A stretch of DNA of 64,000 bases from Legionella sp. (GCA_013697625.1 JACCWN010000022.1:1-64000), one strand, 5' to 3'; numbered from the stretch's first letter, positions 26,956-36,488 are shown. The notes: generated by a model not told the origin, from the letters alone. Translations and numbers: made by a program.

Positions 26956-27759
26956 TCAAAATAATAAGCTCAAAGCTGTGATAAGGAGAATCATTATAAA
27001 GCAATATTTGAGCTGCTTCTGAGGTATTATGTAATTTAATTTAGCACCAATCGGTGCAAATAAAGTACTGGGGATTGCCACACATAGCACAGCTGGCCAA
27101 TATACGTACCCTGTAGAATACGTTATTTTTGACATGAAAGAAATCCCTGTAATCATAAAAGCAGTAGTACCAACAAAAGCCACAACCAGAGAACACAGGT
27201 TGGTGATGCCAGGCATCTTGCGAGTTTCAACGCCGCAATAACTTAGGTATGGCACAATTGAAAGACCACCCCCCACCCCAAGCAACCCGGAGATTACACC
27301 TATGGCATAGGTAAACCCAAAATTAGTACCTTTTGATGGGAACCTTGAAGGACGGGTTACTTTAATGTCCATTAACATTTTTAGAGCAATTATAAATAAA
27401 AATACAGCGAATAAAGACTTTAACCAAACCCTTGGGATAAAATTAGCAAGCAATACACCGGCTAGGGTACCCAATAACAAGCCAGGCCATAATGTATGAA
27501 AAACTTGCCATAATATGCCGCTGATTTTTGAGTGCGCTCGCACTGAAGATTGGGATGTAAAAATCATAATGGCTAAAGATGAGGCTGCAGCAGCTTGCAT
27601 ACTCAATGCATCAGGTATCAGTTGATAATGATGAAAAATAAAAAGAAGCCCTGGAACAATGACCAAACCACCGCCTATCCCGAATACACCTGCCATAACT
27701 CCAGCAATCATACCAATGCATATATAAATAAAACCTATACTTAGCCAATCAAAGTTCAT
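26956..27759 (-). CDS. TSUP (TauE/SafE) family permease
   Basis: 267 aa with about eight transmembrane helices in two repeated halves, each opening with the family glycine motif: GVFGIGGGLVIVPGL near the N terminus and GLLGVGGGLSIVPYL in the middle. TSUP proteins are proposed exporters of sulfite, sulfonates or related anions; the substrate cannot be read from the sequence. Its start overlaps the ptsP stop by four bases, and lgt follows 11 bp later, so it lies within the rppH-ptsP-lgt-thyA operon. Confidence 0.93.
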   Translation of the reverse strand: MNFDWLSIGFIYICIGMIAGVMAGVFGIGGGLVIVPGLLFIFHHYQLIPDALSMQAAAASSLAIMIFTSQSSVRAHSKISGILWQVFHTLWPGLLLGTLAGVLLANFIPRVWLKSLFAVFLFIIALKMLMDIKVTRPSRFPSKGTNFGFTYAIGVISGLLGVGGGLSIVPYLSYCGVETRKMPGITNLCSLVVAFVGTTAFMITGISFMSKITYSTGYVYWPAVLCVAIPSTLFAPIGAKLNYIIPQKQLKYCFIMILLITALSLLF

Positions 27760-30047
27760 GGTTTAGCCAGGCCAATTAGGCCACCTAATCCTTCAGCCTC
27801 TAAAGCCTTTTGTAAATGTAATCTGGTTTCAGCGGGATGTTCAAATTCTAAAACTTCCGCAAGGATCTTTCGAGCATTTGCGATTGCAAAATTGCGAATT
27901 ATCCATTTTATTCGAGGTAAGCTTGCGGAGTTCATGCTGAGGGTATCAAAACCCATGGCTATCAGTAGAATGATGGCCAATGGATCAGAGGCCATTTCTC
28001 CACAAATGCTGACTTCCACACCTGCGGCATGTCCACCCTCCACTATTTTGAGTAAGATTCGTAGCATGGCTGGGTGAAAAGAATCATACAGCCCAGCAAC
28101 ACGGGCATTGTTTCTATCTACTGCTAATAAATACTGCGTCAGATCATTACTGCCAACTGAGATAAAATCCACACGTTTTGCCATTTCACGAGCCAAGTAA
28201 GCAGCAGCTGGTACCTCAATCATGATGCCAATTTTTGGCTTTGCTATCAAATAATCTTCTACTAATAATTCATCATATGCTTGATCAATAAGATAGGTTG
28301 CTTCTTCTATCTCACTTAAATTGGTTATCATTGGTAGCATGATGCGTAAATTATTTAAGCCCTCGCTGGCTCGTAACATGGCTCTAACTTGTACCAAAAA
28401 CACATCCGGGTGGTCTAGTGTTATTCGAATTCCACGCCAGCCCAGATAGGGGTTTGATTCTTCGATTGGAAAATAGCTTAGCAATTTATCGCCACCAATA
28501 TCTAAAGTGCGCATGGTTACCAGGCGTGGGGCGAAGGCTTTGAGGGTCTGTCTGTAAATGATGGTTTGTTCATCTTCAGAAGGGAACCTGTCACGGCTCA
28601 TAAAAGGCACCTCAGAGCGATACAAACCTACACCTTCTGCCCCAACACTCATAGACAAGCCCGCGTCCATTGCAAGGCCTGTATTGACTTGCAAAGATAT
28701 GCGGTAACTGTCGGTGGTCTCTGCAGGTTTGTCACGTAGGCTTACGAAGCTTTGATTTAATTCATTGTCTTCTTGGGCTATTTGTTTAAATTCTGCAAGG
28801 ATGGCTTTTGAGGGAGAAATATACACATGACCGTAGTAGCCATCCACAATGATGGCCCTACGAGTCAATGACTCAACTTTTAAGCCACGTACACCCATCA
28901 CGGTTGGAACGCCCAAAGCCCGTGCTAAGATTGCCACATGGGAATTATTAGAGCCTTTGGCAGAAACAACACCCGCCAATTGGCCTTCAGGTACTTCAGC
29001 AAGCGCTGCTGCTGTGACTTCTTCTCCGATTAAAACAGTGCGATTAGGGTATGAAATTTCTTCGTGTTGGGTCCATTGTATTTGTGCAAGCACCCGACGT
29101 CCCAGATCATGAAAATCACTGGCACGTTCTCTTAAGTAATCATCTTCCATGGTTTCAAATTGGGACACATGTTTTTTGATGACGGCTGCTAAGGCCGCTT
29201 GAGCTGTTATTTTTTCAGATCGAATGACGCGTTCAACCTCAGCTCCCAAACTGTCTTTATCCAGAATACGTAAGTAAACATCGAACAGGGAGTGGTCTTC
29301 TGCGGCTACTGTTGACTTTATGCGTTTACTTAACCTGCGCATTTCATCTCGCGCAGTTTCAAGTGCATTATAAAAAATGTGAATTTCAGCTTCTATATCT
29401 TCAGTGGGGTTGCGCGGAACAGCATCCAAATCAGAGTGGGGGTAGACCACAACTGCGGTACCAATACCAATCCCAGGTACCGAAGCGATACCAGTCAATG
29501 CAATATGGCTGGCTTCAACCTTTGTTACCCCTATGGGCTTAGGCTCTGTTAATTCGGCTAATTCACCCGTGGCTTCGGCGTGGGCAATGATTCCACCCAA
29601 CTGTGCGGCTAAGGTGATAAGGAAAGATTCTTCGGTGTCATCAAAATCACGTTTTTCAGATTGCTGGACTGTTAATACCCCATACAATTTTCTATGTTGA
29701 ATGATGGGGACACCTAAAAATGCGTGCAAATGCTCTTCACCAATGGAGCTGTGTTGGTAGAAGTCAGGATGCACTTGGGCATCTTCTAAATTAATGGGTT
29801 CTTCTCGTCGACCAATCAGACCTATAAGACCATTATCCAGTGATATCCGCACTTGAAATTGTGCTTTTTTATTGAGACCTTCCGTTGCAATAAGTACGTA
29901 TTGGGAATTTTTATTATCGATAAGGTATACGGATACGGCCTCAACATTGATGGCTTTACTGATTCGTTGCACCAAGATCTCAAGCGCTTGAGCCAAGTGA
30001 TCTGCTGTGGTAACGTCTTGGACGATTCGTTTAAGTACTTTTAGCAT
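27756..30047 (-). CDS. ptsP: PEP-protein phosphotransferase PtsP (EI-Ntr)
   Basis: 763 aa. First component of the nitrogen phosphotransferase system, passing phosphate from PEP to NPr. The N-terminal GAF domain (about 1-160) includes GVPIIQHRKLYGVLTVQQ. The swivelling phospho-His domain follows, with the phosphorylated His370 in AKGSNNSHVAILARALGVP. The C-terminal PEP-binding barrel (about 440-740) shows MRTLDIGGDKLLSYFP, GSNDLTQYLLAVDR and SICGEMASDP. It is eight bases downstream of rppH. Its NPr and EIIA partners are not in the window. Confidence 0.97.
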   Translation of the reverse strand: MLKVLKRIVQDVTTADHLAQALEILVQRISKAINVEAVSVYLIDNKNSQYVLIATEGLNKKAQFQVRISLDNGLIGLIGRREEPINLEDAQVHPDFYQHSSIGEEHLHAFLGVPIIQHRKLYGVLTVQQSEKRDFDDTEESFLITLAAQLGGIIAHAEATGELAELTEPKPIGVTKVEASHIALTGIASVPGIGIGTAVVVYPHSDLDAVPRNPTEDIEAEIHIFYNALETARDEMRRLSKRIKSTVAAEDHSLFDVYLRILDKDSLGAEVERVIRSEKITAQAALAAVIKKHVSQFETMEDDYLRERASDFHDLGRRVLAQIQWTQHEEISYPNRTVLIGEEVTAAALAEVPEGQLAGVVSAKGSNNSHVAILARALGVPTVMGVRGLKVESLTRRAIIVDGYYGHVYISPSKAILAEFKQIAQEDNELNQSFVSLRDKPAETTDSYRISLQVNTGLAMDAGLSMSVGAEGVGLYRSEVPFMSRDRFPSEDEQTIIYRQTLKAFAPRLVTMRTLDIGGDKLLSYFPIEESNPYLGWRGIRITLDHPDVFLVQVRAMLRASEGLNNLRIMLPMITNLSEIEEATYLIDQAYDELLVEDYLIAKPKIGIMIEVPAAAYLAREMAKRVDFISVGSNDLTQYLLAVDRNNARVAGLYDSFHPAMLRILLKIVEGGHAAGVEVSICGEMASDPLAIILLIAMGFDTLSMNSASLPRIKWIIRNFAIANARKILAEVLEFEHPAETRLHLQKALEAEGLGGLIGLAKP

Positions 30048-30054
30048 GCATTGC

Positions 30055-30576
30055 CTATTTAGGGGTTACTTTTTTACGCTTCATGCCATGAGGCGCGCGT
30101 CTAACCCTTAATAAATGTTCTAATTCTTTGAGGGCTTGAACATACACTTGCCTTTTAAAATAAATGACTTGCTCGCTGGGTGTATGAAAATCTATCCACC
30201 GCCAACTATCAAATTCAGGGGAATCACTCAAATCAAGCCTTACTTTTTGCTCACTAGAAAGGAGTTTAATTAAAAACCATTTTTGTTTTTGTCCTATCAC
30301 CAAAGGCTCACTGCCATGGCGTAGATATTGTTTTGGAAGTCTGTATTTTAGCCACCTTTTGGTAGAGCCTAAAACGACAACATCCTCTTTCAATAAACCG
30401 ACTTCCTCATGCAACTCTCGAAACATAGCTTCAAGCGCAGTCTCACCAGAAGCCAGTCCACCTTGTGGGAATTGCCAGGCATCATGGCCTGTTCGCCGTC
30501 CCCAAAAAACTCTCCCTGACTCGTTGACTAAAATAATACCTACGTTCAAACGATATCCAGCCCTATCAATAACCAT
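30055..30576 (-). CDS. rppH: RNA pyrophosphohydrolase
   Basis: 173 aa, normal length. Nudix hydrolase that converts 5'-triphosphate RNA to monophosphate to start mRNA decay. The Nudix box is GGLASGETALEAMFRELHEE with V-G-L after it, preceded by RRTGHDAWQFPQGG. The N terminus MVIDRAGYRLNVGIILVN is characteristic of RppH. It is the first gene of the rppH-ptsP-TSUP-lgt-thyA run, divergent from the asparaginase gene. Confidence 0.97.
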   Translation of the reverse strand: MVIDRAGYRLNVGIILVNESGRVFWGRRTGHDAWQFPQGGLASGETALEAMFRELHEEVGLLKEDVVVLGSTKRWLKYRLPKQYLRHGSEPLVIGQKQKWFLIKLLSSEQKVRLDLSDSPEFDSWRWIDFHTPSEQVIYFKRQVYVQALKELEHLLRVRRAPHGMKRKKVTPK

Positions 30577-30720
30577 GATGTACTACTTAGAGAAAACATT
30601 AATATCTTGATTTTTCCATAAACTGCAAGACCTTGGCAATTAAAACAGTAAATAAAATTGGAAAAGATTGATTTAACCTATTTGAGTTTCTCTTTTTATT
30701 GCGCCAAGGCATCTGGATGA

Positions 30721-30749
30721 TTCATACAGGTGCAATATTAGTATATAAT
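30721..30749 (+). promoter_or_regulatory. Sigma-70 promoter for the asparaginase gene
   Basis: TTCATA (30721-30726) and a perfect TATAAT (30744-30749) are separated by 17 bp. The ATG at 30778 follows after 28 bases, with an AGGG ribosome binding site. Confidence 0.6.
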
Positions 30750-30777
30750 TACAGCACATAGTGTTCAGGGCAGATTT

Positions 30778-31800
30778 ATGAAAAAAAGCATTTTAATCAT
30801 AAACACAGGTGGTACCCTTAGTTGTATAAAGACTGCCTCAGGGTATGAGCCTGCTCCTGGATATGTACAAAAAGCATTGTCTGAGCATTCTGCCTTAAAG
30901 CATGCAGACATGCCTGAATTTTGTATTAAAGAATTTCCCTCTTTGCTTGATTCTTCAAACATGACACTGCATGATTGGAATTCTATAGCACAGAATATTT
31001 ATTCAGAATATGCCAATTATGATGGGTTTGTTATTTTTCATGGCACCGACACCATGGCATTTACCGCATCGGCTTTATCCTTCATGCTGGAGCATCTAGG
31101 CAAGCCCGTGATAATCACAGGCTCGCAAATACCTTTGTCTGAAGTGCGAAATGATGCCATAGACAATGTGATGACCTCCTTATGGCTGTGTGCACATCAT
31201 CCAATTCGAGAGGTGTGTATTTATTTTGGCAAGCATTTATTGAGGGGTAATAGAGCTCAAAAAATAAGCACTCAAGGCCTGAATGCCTTTGCTTCTCCTA
31301 ATTTTCCTGAGTTAGCAACCATAGGTACAAATATAGAGTTACAATCGCATCTGTTATTAGAAAAATCATCCATGAAACCCTTTAATCTACAAAGTTTATC
31401 GCCTCAATACATCGCTAACTTTAGGTTATTTCCTGGGTTTTCCACGGATGTGCTTGCCTTTATTTTAAATCAACCATTACGAGGTTTGATTTTAGAAACT
31501 TATGGAACAGGTAATGCACCCAATCGCGATCCCAATTTTATAAAGTTACTACAAGAGGCTTGTTTGAGAGGCATAGTCATCATCAATTGCACCCAATGTC
31601 ACCAAGGACGAGTCGAAATGAGTCAATATGCCACAGGATTTACCCTTAAAGAAATCGGCCTGATCAGCGGCCATGACATGACCCCAGAGGCAGCCCACTG
31701 TAAATTACTATACCTATTAAGTAAAAATATGGATTTCCCACAAGTTAAATTATTCATGGAAAGAAATCTATGCGGCGAAATGCTAGAGCCTGCAAGTTAA
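30778..31800 (+). CDS. ansA: Type I (cytoplasmic) L-asparaginase
   Basis: 340 aa, no signal peptide, the size of AnsA. Hydrolyses asparagine to aspartate and ammonia. The first catalytic Thr is in INTGGTLSC, and the second active-site block is FHGTDTMAFTASALSFM. The motif GSQIPLSEVRNDAIDN and the C-terminal region with THxxG replaced by NCTQCHQGRVEM fit the type I group. Stand-alone, with its own promoter. Confidence 0.95.
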   Translation: MKKSILIINTGGTLSCIKTASGYEPAPGYVQKALSEHSALKHADMPEFCIKEFPSLLDSSNMTLHDWNSIAQNIYSEYANYDGFVIFHGTDTMAFTASALSFMLEHLGKPVIITGSQIPLSEVRNDAIDNVMTSLWLCAHHPIREVCIYFGKHLLRGNRAQKISTQGLNAFASPNFPELATIGTNIELQSHLLLEKSSMKPFNLQSLSPQYIANFRLFPGFSTDVLAFILNQPLRGLILETYGTGNAPNRDPNFIKLLQEACLRGIVIINCTQCHQGRVEMSQYATGFTLKEIGLISGHDMTPEAAHCKLLYLLSKNMDFPQVKLFMERNLCGEMLEPAS

Positions 31801-31807
31801 TCTTTTT

Positions 31808-33016
31808 TTAAAAATATGCTGATGGATTTGCCATAGCTGCACTCAGGGCTTCTAGTGAACACACCCCATCTGCTGCTTGCTCAAGCTCAGCATCCAAATC
31901 TCTAGGCGTCAAACCAGAACTTTCGCTTTCCCTATCACCTTCTCCGAGGTTCTCACCGGACTGACTGGAAGTGCTGTATTTTTGTTGAAAAAATTTAGTA
32001 CAGGGGCTATGCTTTTCCTCAACAGGGCTATTTTGCACAGTTGAGCGGGCTGTCAATGGGGTTTGTGTTCGTCCCTTTAAAATCTCAACTGGGTCTAAAC
32101 CTTCATATTCTTCTAAGGTAGGCGATAAAGCTTTTGTTTCTGCATCAATTGTGACTAAACCCACATTCTTTAAGATAGGACTTAATGCTTTTAACTCTGC
32201 ATTAGGTTCACTTTTTCCTTTCAAAGTCTCTAAAAGTCTAGCTTGCATTTTTAATATGTCATTACTAGCATTTTCTTGCATGATGGTAAAACGATCTTTT
32301 CCAACTCCTGTCACTTGTTTGATGCTTTGAGCCAGCTGAAATATATAACTGCCTGTCTTTTTTGCATCTACATTATCTTGGCTTAGACTCCTTAGAAATT
32401 CTAAACACCGGTCTATTTGTATGTGAAGTTGGGGCTCAACTTTTTCTTTATGAAGTATCAATCTTTTTCTTAAGAAATCCTCTTTGGCTTTTCTTACCTT
32501 GTCTGTAGCTTGTATTGTAGATAAAGGAAAAAACAAATCTTCACCTTCATAATAAGCTACGTAGGCATCTATGATCCCATTGGGAGTGGCAACCTCATGT
32601 TCTACATTAATCAGGTAAAAATAGTTTAATTTTTTATAAAATTCACCGGCATGACGTGATAAAGCCATGATAGATGTCACCGTATCACCCTCTCGGGTAG
32701 CATTATGGAGTACTCTTTCTTCATGAACAGCGCTAAGGCAAGCATCTATTCGTTTGACGATACTTAGTAAATCAGCACTGTCTTCGCCTACACATTTAAA
32801 CTGCCAGGGTTTTTCATCAATAATAATCGTTTCACTTGCGTCTTTATGGGCACCAAAGCCCATGATAGACAGATCCAATTGTTCAGTTGATGTTTTTAAC
32901 CTAGAATATAAAACTTGATCATAAGTTCCGTCACTGGCTTTTTTTGATAACTGGGCGATTAGCTCGCTTAATCGAATTTTTATTAATTTTTTTAAAATAA
33001 CTAGATAAACTGTCAT
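31808..33016 (-). CDS. Orphan 402-aa protein, candidate secreted effector
   Basis: No family recognised. Mostly helical, no signal peptide or clear membrane segment. Around residues 270-310 there is a short internal repeat (AELKALSPILKN and AETKALSPTLEE). The last 50 residues are acidic and Ser-rich (GEGDRESESSG, DLDAELEQAADG) and end SAYF, resembling the Glu-rich 'E-block' of Dot/Icm substrates. The ATG at 33016 has AAGGA upstream. It is divergent from another orphan gene at 33207 and converges on asparaginase. Confidence 0.6.
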   Translation of the reverse strand: MTVYLVILKKLIKIRLSELIAQLSKKASDGTYDQVLYSRLKTSTEQLDLSIMGFGAHKDASETIIIDEKPWQFKCVGEDSADLLSIVKRIDACLSAVHEERVLHNATREGDTVTSIMALSRHAGEFYKKLNYFYLINVEHEVATPNGIIDAYVAYYEGEDLFFPLSTIQATDKVRKAKEDFLRKRLILHKEKVEPQLHIQIDRCLEFLRSLSQDNVDAKKTGSYIFQLAQSIKQVTGVGKDRFTIMQENASNDILKMQARLLETLKGKSEPNAELKALSPILKNVGLVTIDAETKALSPTLEEYEGLDPVEILKGRTQTPLTARSTVQNSPVEEKHSPCTKFFQQKYSTSSQSGENLGEGDRESESSGLTPRDLDAELEQAADGVCSLEALSAAMANPSAYF

Positions 33017-33143
33017 GAATGTCCTTTTCGACGCAGCTGATTATGATTAAAAGATAGCAAAACATAAAATTCTAGAAAATACAATAATAACAGTTGGTGA
33101 ATTCTTTATCCTTCCAGCATTCTCTTTATGCCATTATATACAA

Positions 33144-33160
33144 TTTAATATTGCCTTAAG
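33144..33160 (+). promoter_or_regulatory. PmrA-box-like direct repeat
   Basis: TTTAAT-ATTGC-CTTAAG fits the PmrA consensus YTTAAK-N5-YTTAAK at every defined position. It lies 46 bp before the ATG of the 775-aa orphan gene, with a TATTAT possible -10 at 33171-33176. In Legionella and Coxiella, PmrA boxes control many effector genes. In AT-rich DNA a chance match somewhere in a window this long is quite possible. Confidence 0.5.
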
Positions 33161-33206
33161 CTCATTATGTTATTATTTTTTTATCGTACTGTTTTAGAAA
33201 GAATCT

Positions 33207-35534
33207 ATGCCAATTGATCCCAATCTTAATTTTAAGGATGAAGATGTAACAAACCTTATTGAATCGGTTGCATCAATCCTTGTTCAATTATTGCCTTTGG
33301 TTACTAAAACGCAAAACATTCTGTATGCATCCTTGGCTAAGCAAACAGAATCTACTGGTCAAAATAAGCTTAGCCGCCTGGCGCAAAAAGCACCAGCTAT
33401 TGTGGCCAAAGACTCGACTTTCTTAAAGATTGTCCAATCCGCGACTTCATATTTCTCAAGTGAAAATGAATTTAAAACCATAACTAAAAATTTCGAAATC
33501 TTTTTAACCAAAGAATTTATTAGCAAGCAAATATTAGAGCCGCTAAAACCAGTTATTCAAAATTTACCACAGCTTATCAATATGCTCCAGCATGAGATCA
33601 TACTATGGCAACTACAGTCTGCATTTCATGAAGGTGCGCACGCTTCTACCTCTCTTATAGATCATTTAATGTCTGCTTTCAAAAACTTTTTCGAAAAAAA
33701 CAAAACTGGATTTCAACCATTGTTAGATAAGGGGTTGGACCTTAGAAATAGTCCGGAAACTATGCTTTATCCTTTGTTTTCTAGTAGAATGCGCTCAAGC
33801 GCAATAGCATATCTGCTTAAAATGTTTCTCAATGAAGACCATTTAAAAGAAGTCATGAGCGGTTTACTGCTTGAGATAAGTACTCTTGACAACCGAGCTG
33901 GGCGCTCAAAACATGTTGTTAGTCGAGCGCTTATTGAAAATGCGTCAGAAGCCCCATTGAATATAGAGATAATACCTAAAATTGTAAGCATTTTTAACCT
34001 ATCTAAACCCCTTATTGTTGAAAGCTTAAAAACAGCACTTACTTTAGAAAATAATTTACAAAACCTGCAAGGTAATCTTTTGAAATCTTTTCAGGAAAGT
34101 ATCTATTCAGGTAGTGGTAAACTATTAAATAAGCCCTTAATTGGTATTACCAATATGGTAAATAGGGCAGAGTCTGTTAAGGACATAATAGACTTGATTG
34201 CTGGACAAATCGATGATGTGGCCATGACTACCCTATTAGAAAAATTTAATACACCTAGTGACCAATCACAACTTCAGCATCTATTTATGAATTTGGTGGG
34301 CGGTCATATTGCGGGTAAACTCGATGCTGATTTTCAATCGGGTGCTTATAGTAGACACCAGGCAGCAGCCATGATAGGTAAGTTGCTTGATACCCTTGAG
34401 TCATTCATTCAAAATCAAGTATCTGAGCCTTCATTACAAAATCTGCCTTTTTTTCAACGTACAGGATTCAAATTATACCAAGCTTTATTTGCAGACAAAG
34501 GTAAGATACATGTCCTTATCACGGAAGTTTTCAAGAGTTTACGTGAAGATCTTCAAAAAAGGGTTAACCCTTCAGCTACTTTGGACTATTTTACAGCGCT
34601 TCAAAATTTTAACAATCAACTGGGGACGGCCTTGGTTGATAATACCAAAGTATCCACAGATAAGCGTGATTACTTGGTTAGACTTTTGGAACATGTAAAA
34701 GACAGGGCTATGGATTTTCAGACCGCTACTGCTAAATTAAAAAATGCCAAAGAATTGAAGGCGGTTTTAGATAAAATCGACCAGAGAGTTTCTCTAGATG
34801 ATGACGATTATGATTTATTGGTAGATCAAAATGTATGTGTAGAACAGGATAGAAAAAAATACATCTCATATGGCGATAGTACAACTCGCAAATTATTGAG
34901 CAGTTATACCAGTTATGTAGCCAATCCAGAAATGATAAGACAGCAAAAATGTGGCATGCTCAAAAAAGCCATCACCGATAAAATCCAAATCTGCGATCTT
35001 GAGGCTGCAAGCCAAGATTACCAACAATGTGAACCCATAGAAAGTAGCATCCAGGCGTTTATCGACAATGCGGACAATATTAAAATAGCTTTAGAACGTG
35101 GCGACTTGACTATTCTTAAAACTTTACAAAATACTATGGGCAAATATGAAAAAGCATTACAAGGGTATATAGAGAAAAAACAAGTGTATAAACATGGGAG
35201 CTACAATTGGTTTGACCCAATCAAAGCCTTTGTTAGCGGAATAAGCTTAGAAGACTTTAAAAATTTGGAAAAAACCAAACAGCAATATGGTGACGAATTA
35301 AAAGATTTGCTTAAAAAGAGTTGCAACTCAAGTACTCAGTCTATTTTGAGTAAGCTGGGTGGTGCGGGAGTGTCCGAAATCAGTACCGTAAATTTCAAAG
35401 AAGTAACGGATAAAATCAAATCCATCCGGACGTGGCTAAAAACTGACTATCTCCAACACAGGACTAGTAAGTCACAACTTGAAGATCTATGTAATGATAT
35501 TGAAAGAGACATTGCCCGAATGCCAGGGTCTTGA
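33207..35534 (+). CDS. Large orphan helical protein, candidate Dot/Icm-type effector
   Basis: 775 aa, predicted almost entirely alpha-helical, with many Leu/Ile-rich amphipathic segments and no signal peptide. No domain recognised. The C-terminal third has an aromatic landmark (KHGSYNWFDPIKAFVSG) followed by ISLEDFKNLEKTKQQ, then a 30-residue helical tail ending IARMPGS. Size, helical character, lack of recognisable housekeeping domains and the PmrA-like box upstream suggest a translocated protein. That role is an inference. Confidence 0.6.
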   Translation: MPIDPNLNFKDEDVTNLIESVASILVQLLPLVTKTQNILYASLAKQTESTGQNKLSRLAQKAPAIVAKDSTFLKIVQSATSYFSSENEFKTITKNFEIFLTKEFISKQILEPLKPVIQNLPQLINMLQHEIILWQLQSAFHEGAHASTSLIDHLMSAFKNFFEKNKTGFQPLLDKGLDLRNSPETMLYPLFSSRMRSSAIAYLLKMFLNEDHLKEVMSGLLLEISTLDNRAGRSKHVVSRALIENASEAPLNIEIIPKIVSIFNLSKPLIVESLKTALTLENNLQNLQGNLLKSFQESIYSGSGKLLNKPLIGITNMVNRAESVKDIIDLIAGQIDDVAMTTLLEKFNTPSDQSQLQHLFMNLVGGHIAGKLDADFQSGAYSRHQAAAMIGKLLDTLESFIQNQVSEPSLQNLPFFQRTGFKLYQALFADKGKIHVLITEVFKSLREDLQKRVNPSATLDYFTALQNFNNQLGTALVDNTKVSTDKRDYLVRLLEHVKDRAMDFQTATAKLKNAKELKAVLDKIDQRVSLDDDDYDLLVDQNVCVEQDRKKYISYGDSTTRKLLSSYTSYVANPEMIRQQKCGMLKKAITDKIQICDLEAASQDYQQCEPIESSIQAFIDNADNIKIALERGDLTILKTLQNTMGKYEKALQGYIEKKQVYKHGSYNWFDPIKAFVSGISLEDFKNLEKTKQQYGDELKDLLKKSCNSSTQSILSKLGGAGVSEISTVNFKEVTDKIKSIRTWLKTDYLQHRTSKSQLEDLCNDIERDIARMPGS

Positions 35535-35577
35535 TTTAGCAACAACTGCGAGGATCTCCGGATATACGTCATCCCAA

Positions 35578-35713
35578 GCTATTCAGCACAGACCTTATGT
35601 CATCAGGATCATTGCGAGGGATCCGTGTATAGTACCATGCTCTGTGTGATACTCCCGGAGATCCTCGCTGTTACCCTGATGACATTGGTTAATTCGGAGG
35701 GGCTCGGGATGAC
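35578..35713. repeat. Long nested palindromic repeat, copy C
   Basis: Starts with a slightly decayed GTCATCCCAAGCT and ends with an intact GGCTCGGGATGAC. The inner TTATGTCATCAGGATCATTG and the CTCGCTGTTACCCTGATGACAT side match copy B in the same orientation. It lies just after the 775-aa gene. Confidence 0.8.
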
Positions 35714-35773
35714 GGCATTCACGTCAGAGCAAGTGGATCTAATTTGGACATCAAACACCTAACATTTGTCTCC

Positions 35774-35796
35774 ATACCGTGCTTTATGCACGGTAT
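35774..35796. repeat. ATACCGTGC hairpin, second copy
   Basis: A perfect 9-bp inverted repeat with a 5-nt loop, ATACCGTGC / GCACGGTAT, the same core as the hairpin at 23092-23120 but with the loop in the opposite sense (TTTAT instead of ATAAA). Confidence 0.55.
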
Positions 35797-35833
35797 TACA
35801 AGGCTAGATACAGCCACAGAAAACTAAATTACC

Positions 35834-35970
35834 CTCATCCCGAGCTATTAAACCTTGCCTAATGTCCTCAGGACAATAGCGAGGGAGTATCACGCAGCAT
35901 GGTGCTATACACGGAAATCCTAGCTGTTATCCTGATGACATAAGCCAGCCCTGAATGGCTCGGGATGATG
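35834..35970. repeat. Long nested palindromic repeat, copy D
   Basis: Begins CTCATCCCGAGCT and ends GGCTCGGGATGATG. The right half (GCAGCATGGTGCTATACACG, then the CTGTTATCCTGATGACATAA arm) is close to the reverse complement of copy B. Copies C and D therefore face each other, as A and B do. The rest of the 35535-36101 gap contains the small hairpin at 35774 and the panD terminator. Confidence 0.8.
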
Positions 35971-36035
35971 AGGTTCTCGCACAGTGCAAGCGTAGTTTGC
36001 ACAGTACCTAGACAAAGATAGGGATTTTATTTTCA

Positions 36036-36094
36036 AAAAAGATTGCGTTTATTTCTGGGATTGCTACCTTTGGTCCCCTAACTGCAATCTTTTT
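36036..36094 (-). terminator. Probable terminator of panD
   Basis: On the minus strand AAAAAGATTGC pairs perfectly with GCAATCTTTTT, ending in a T tract, with a long 37-nt loop. It begins eight bases after the panD stop codon. The long loop makes it atypical. Confidence 0.5.
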
Positions 36095-36101
36095 GGTGTA
36101 A

Positions 36102-36488
36102 TTAAACCTCGATACAACCTAATTTTTCTTGCCTGACTTCTTTCAATTGGTTGTTTTCATTGACAAAAATCACAGTTGGTATCCAGGTACTACATTGCTC
36201 TTCTGGTATCTGACTGAAAGTTGCAATGATTATTAGATCGCCAACACTCACCAAATGGGCTGCTGCACCATTCACACAAATGTCATTAGAGCCCGATATC
36301 CCAGGTATGGCATAGGTCTCAAAACGGGTGCCTGAGGTGATATTCCACACATGTACCGCCTCATTTGGTAGTATGTTTGCAGATTTTAAAAGTTCGGGTG
36401 CAATGGTGATACTACCTTCATAGTCAAGGCAAGCTTGGGTGATGTGAGCACGGTGGATTTTGGATTTTAACATGTTTCTATAAATCAT
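36102..36488 (-). CDS. panD: Aspartate 1-decarboxylase proenzyme
   Basis: 128 aa from the ATG at 36488 (MIYRNMLKSKIHRAHIT), matching the 126-aa E. coli protein; the frame extends 21 codons further upstream without a reason to use them. Makes beta-alanine for pantothenate and CoA. The self-cleavage site Gly-Ser lies in DYEGSITI and generates the pyruvoyl group. The stretches EAVHVWNITSGTRFETYAI and NGAAAHLVSVGDLIII are family hallmarks. The ribosome binding site is weak. No panB or panC adjoins it. Confidence 0.96.
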   Translation of the reverse strand: MIYRNMLKSKIHRAHITQACLDYEGSITIAPELLKSANILPNEAVHVWNITSGTRFETYAIPGISGSNDICVNGAAAHLVSVGDLIIIATFSQIPEEQCSTWIPTVIFVNENNQLKEVRQEKLGCIEV

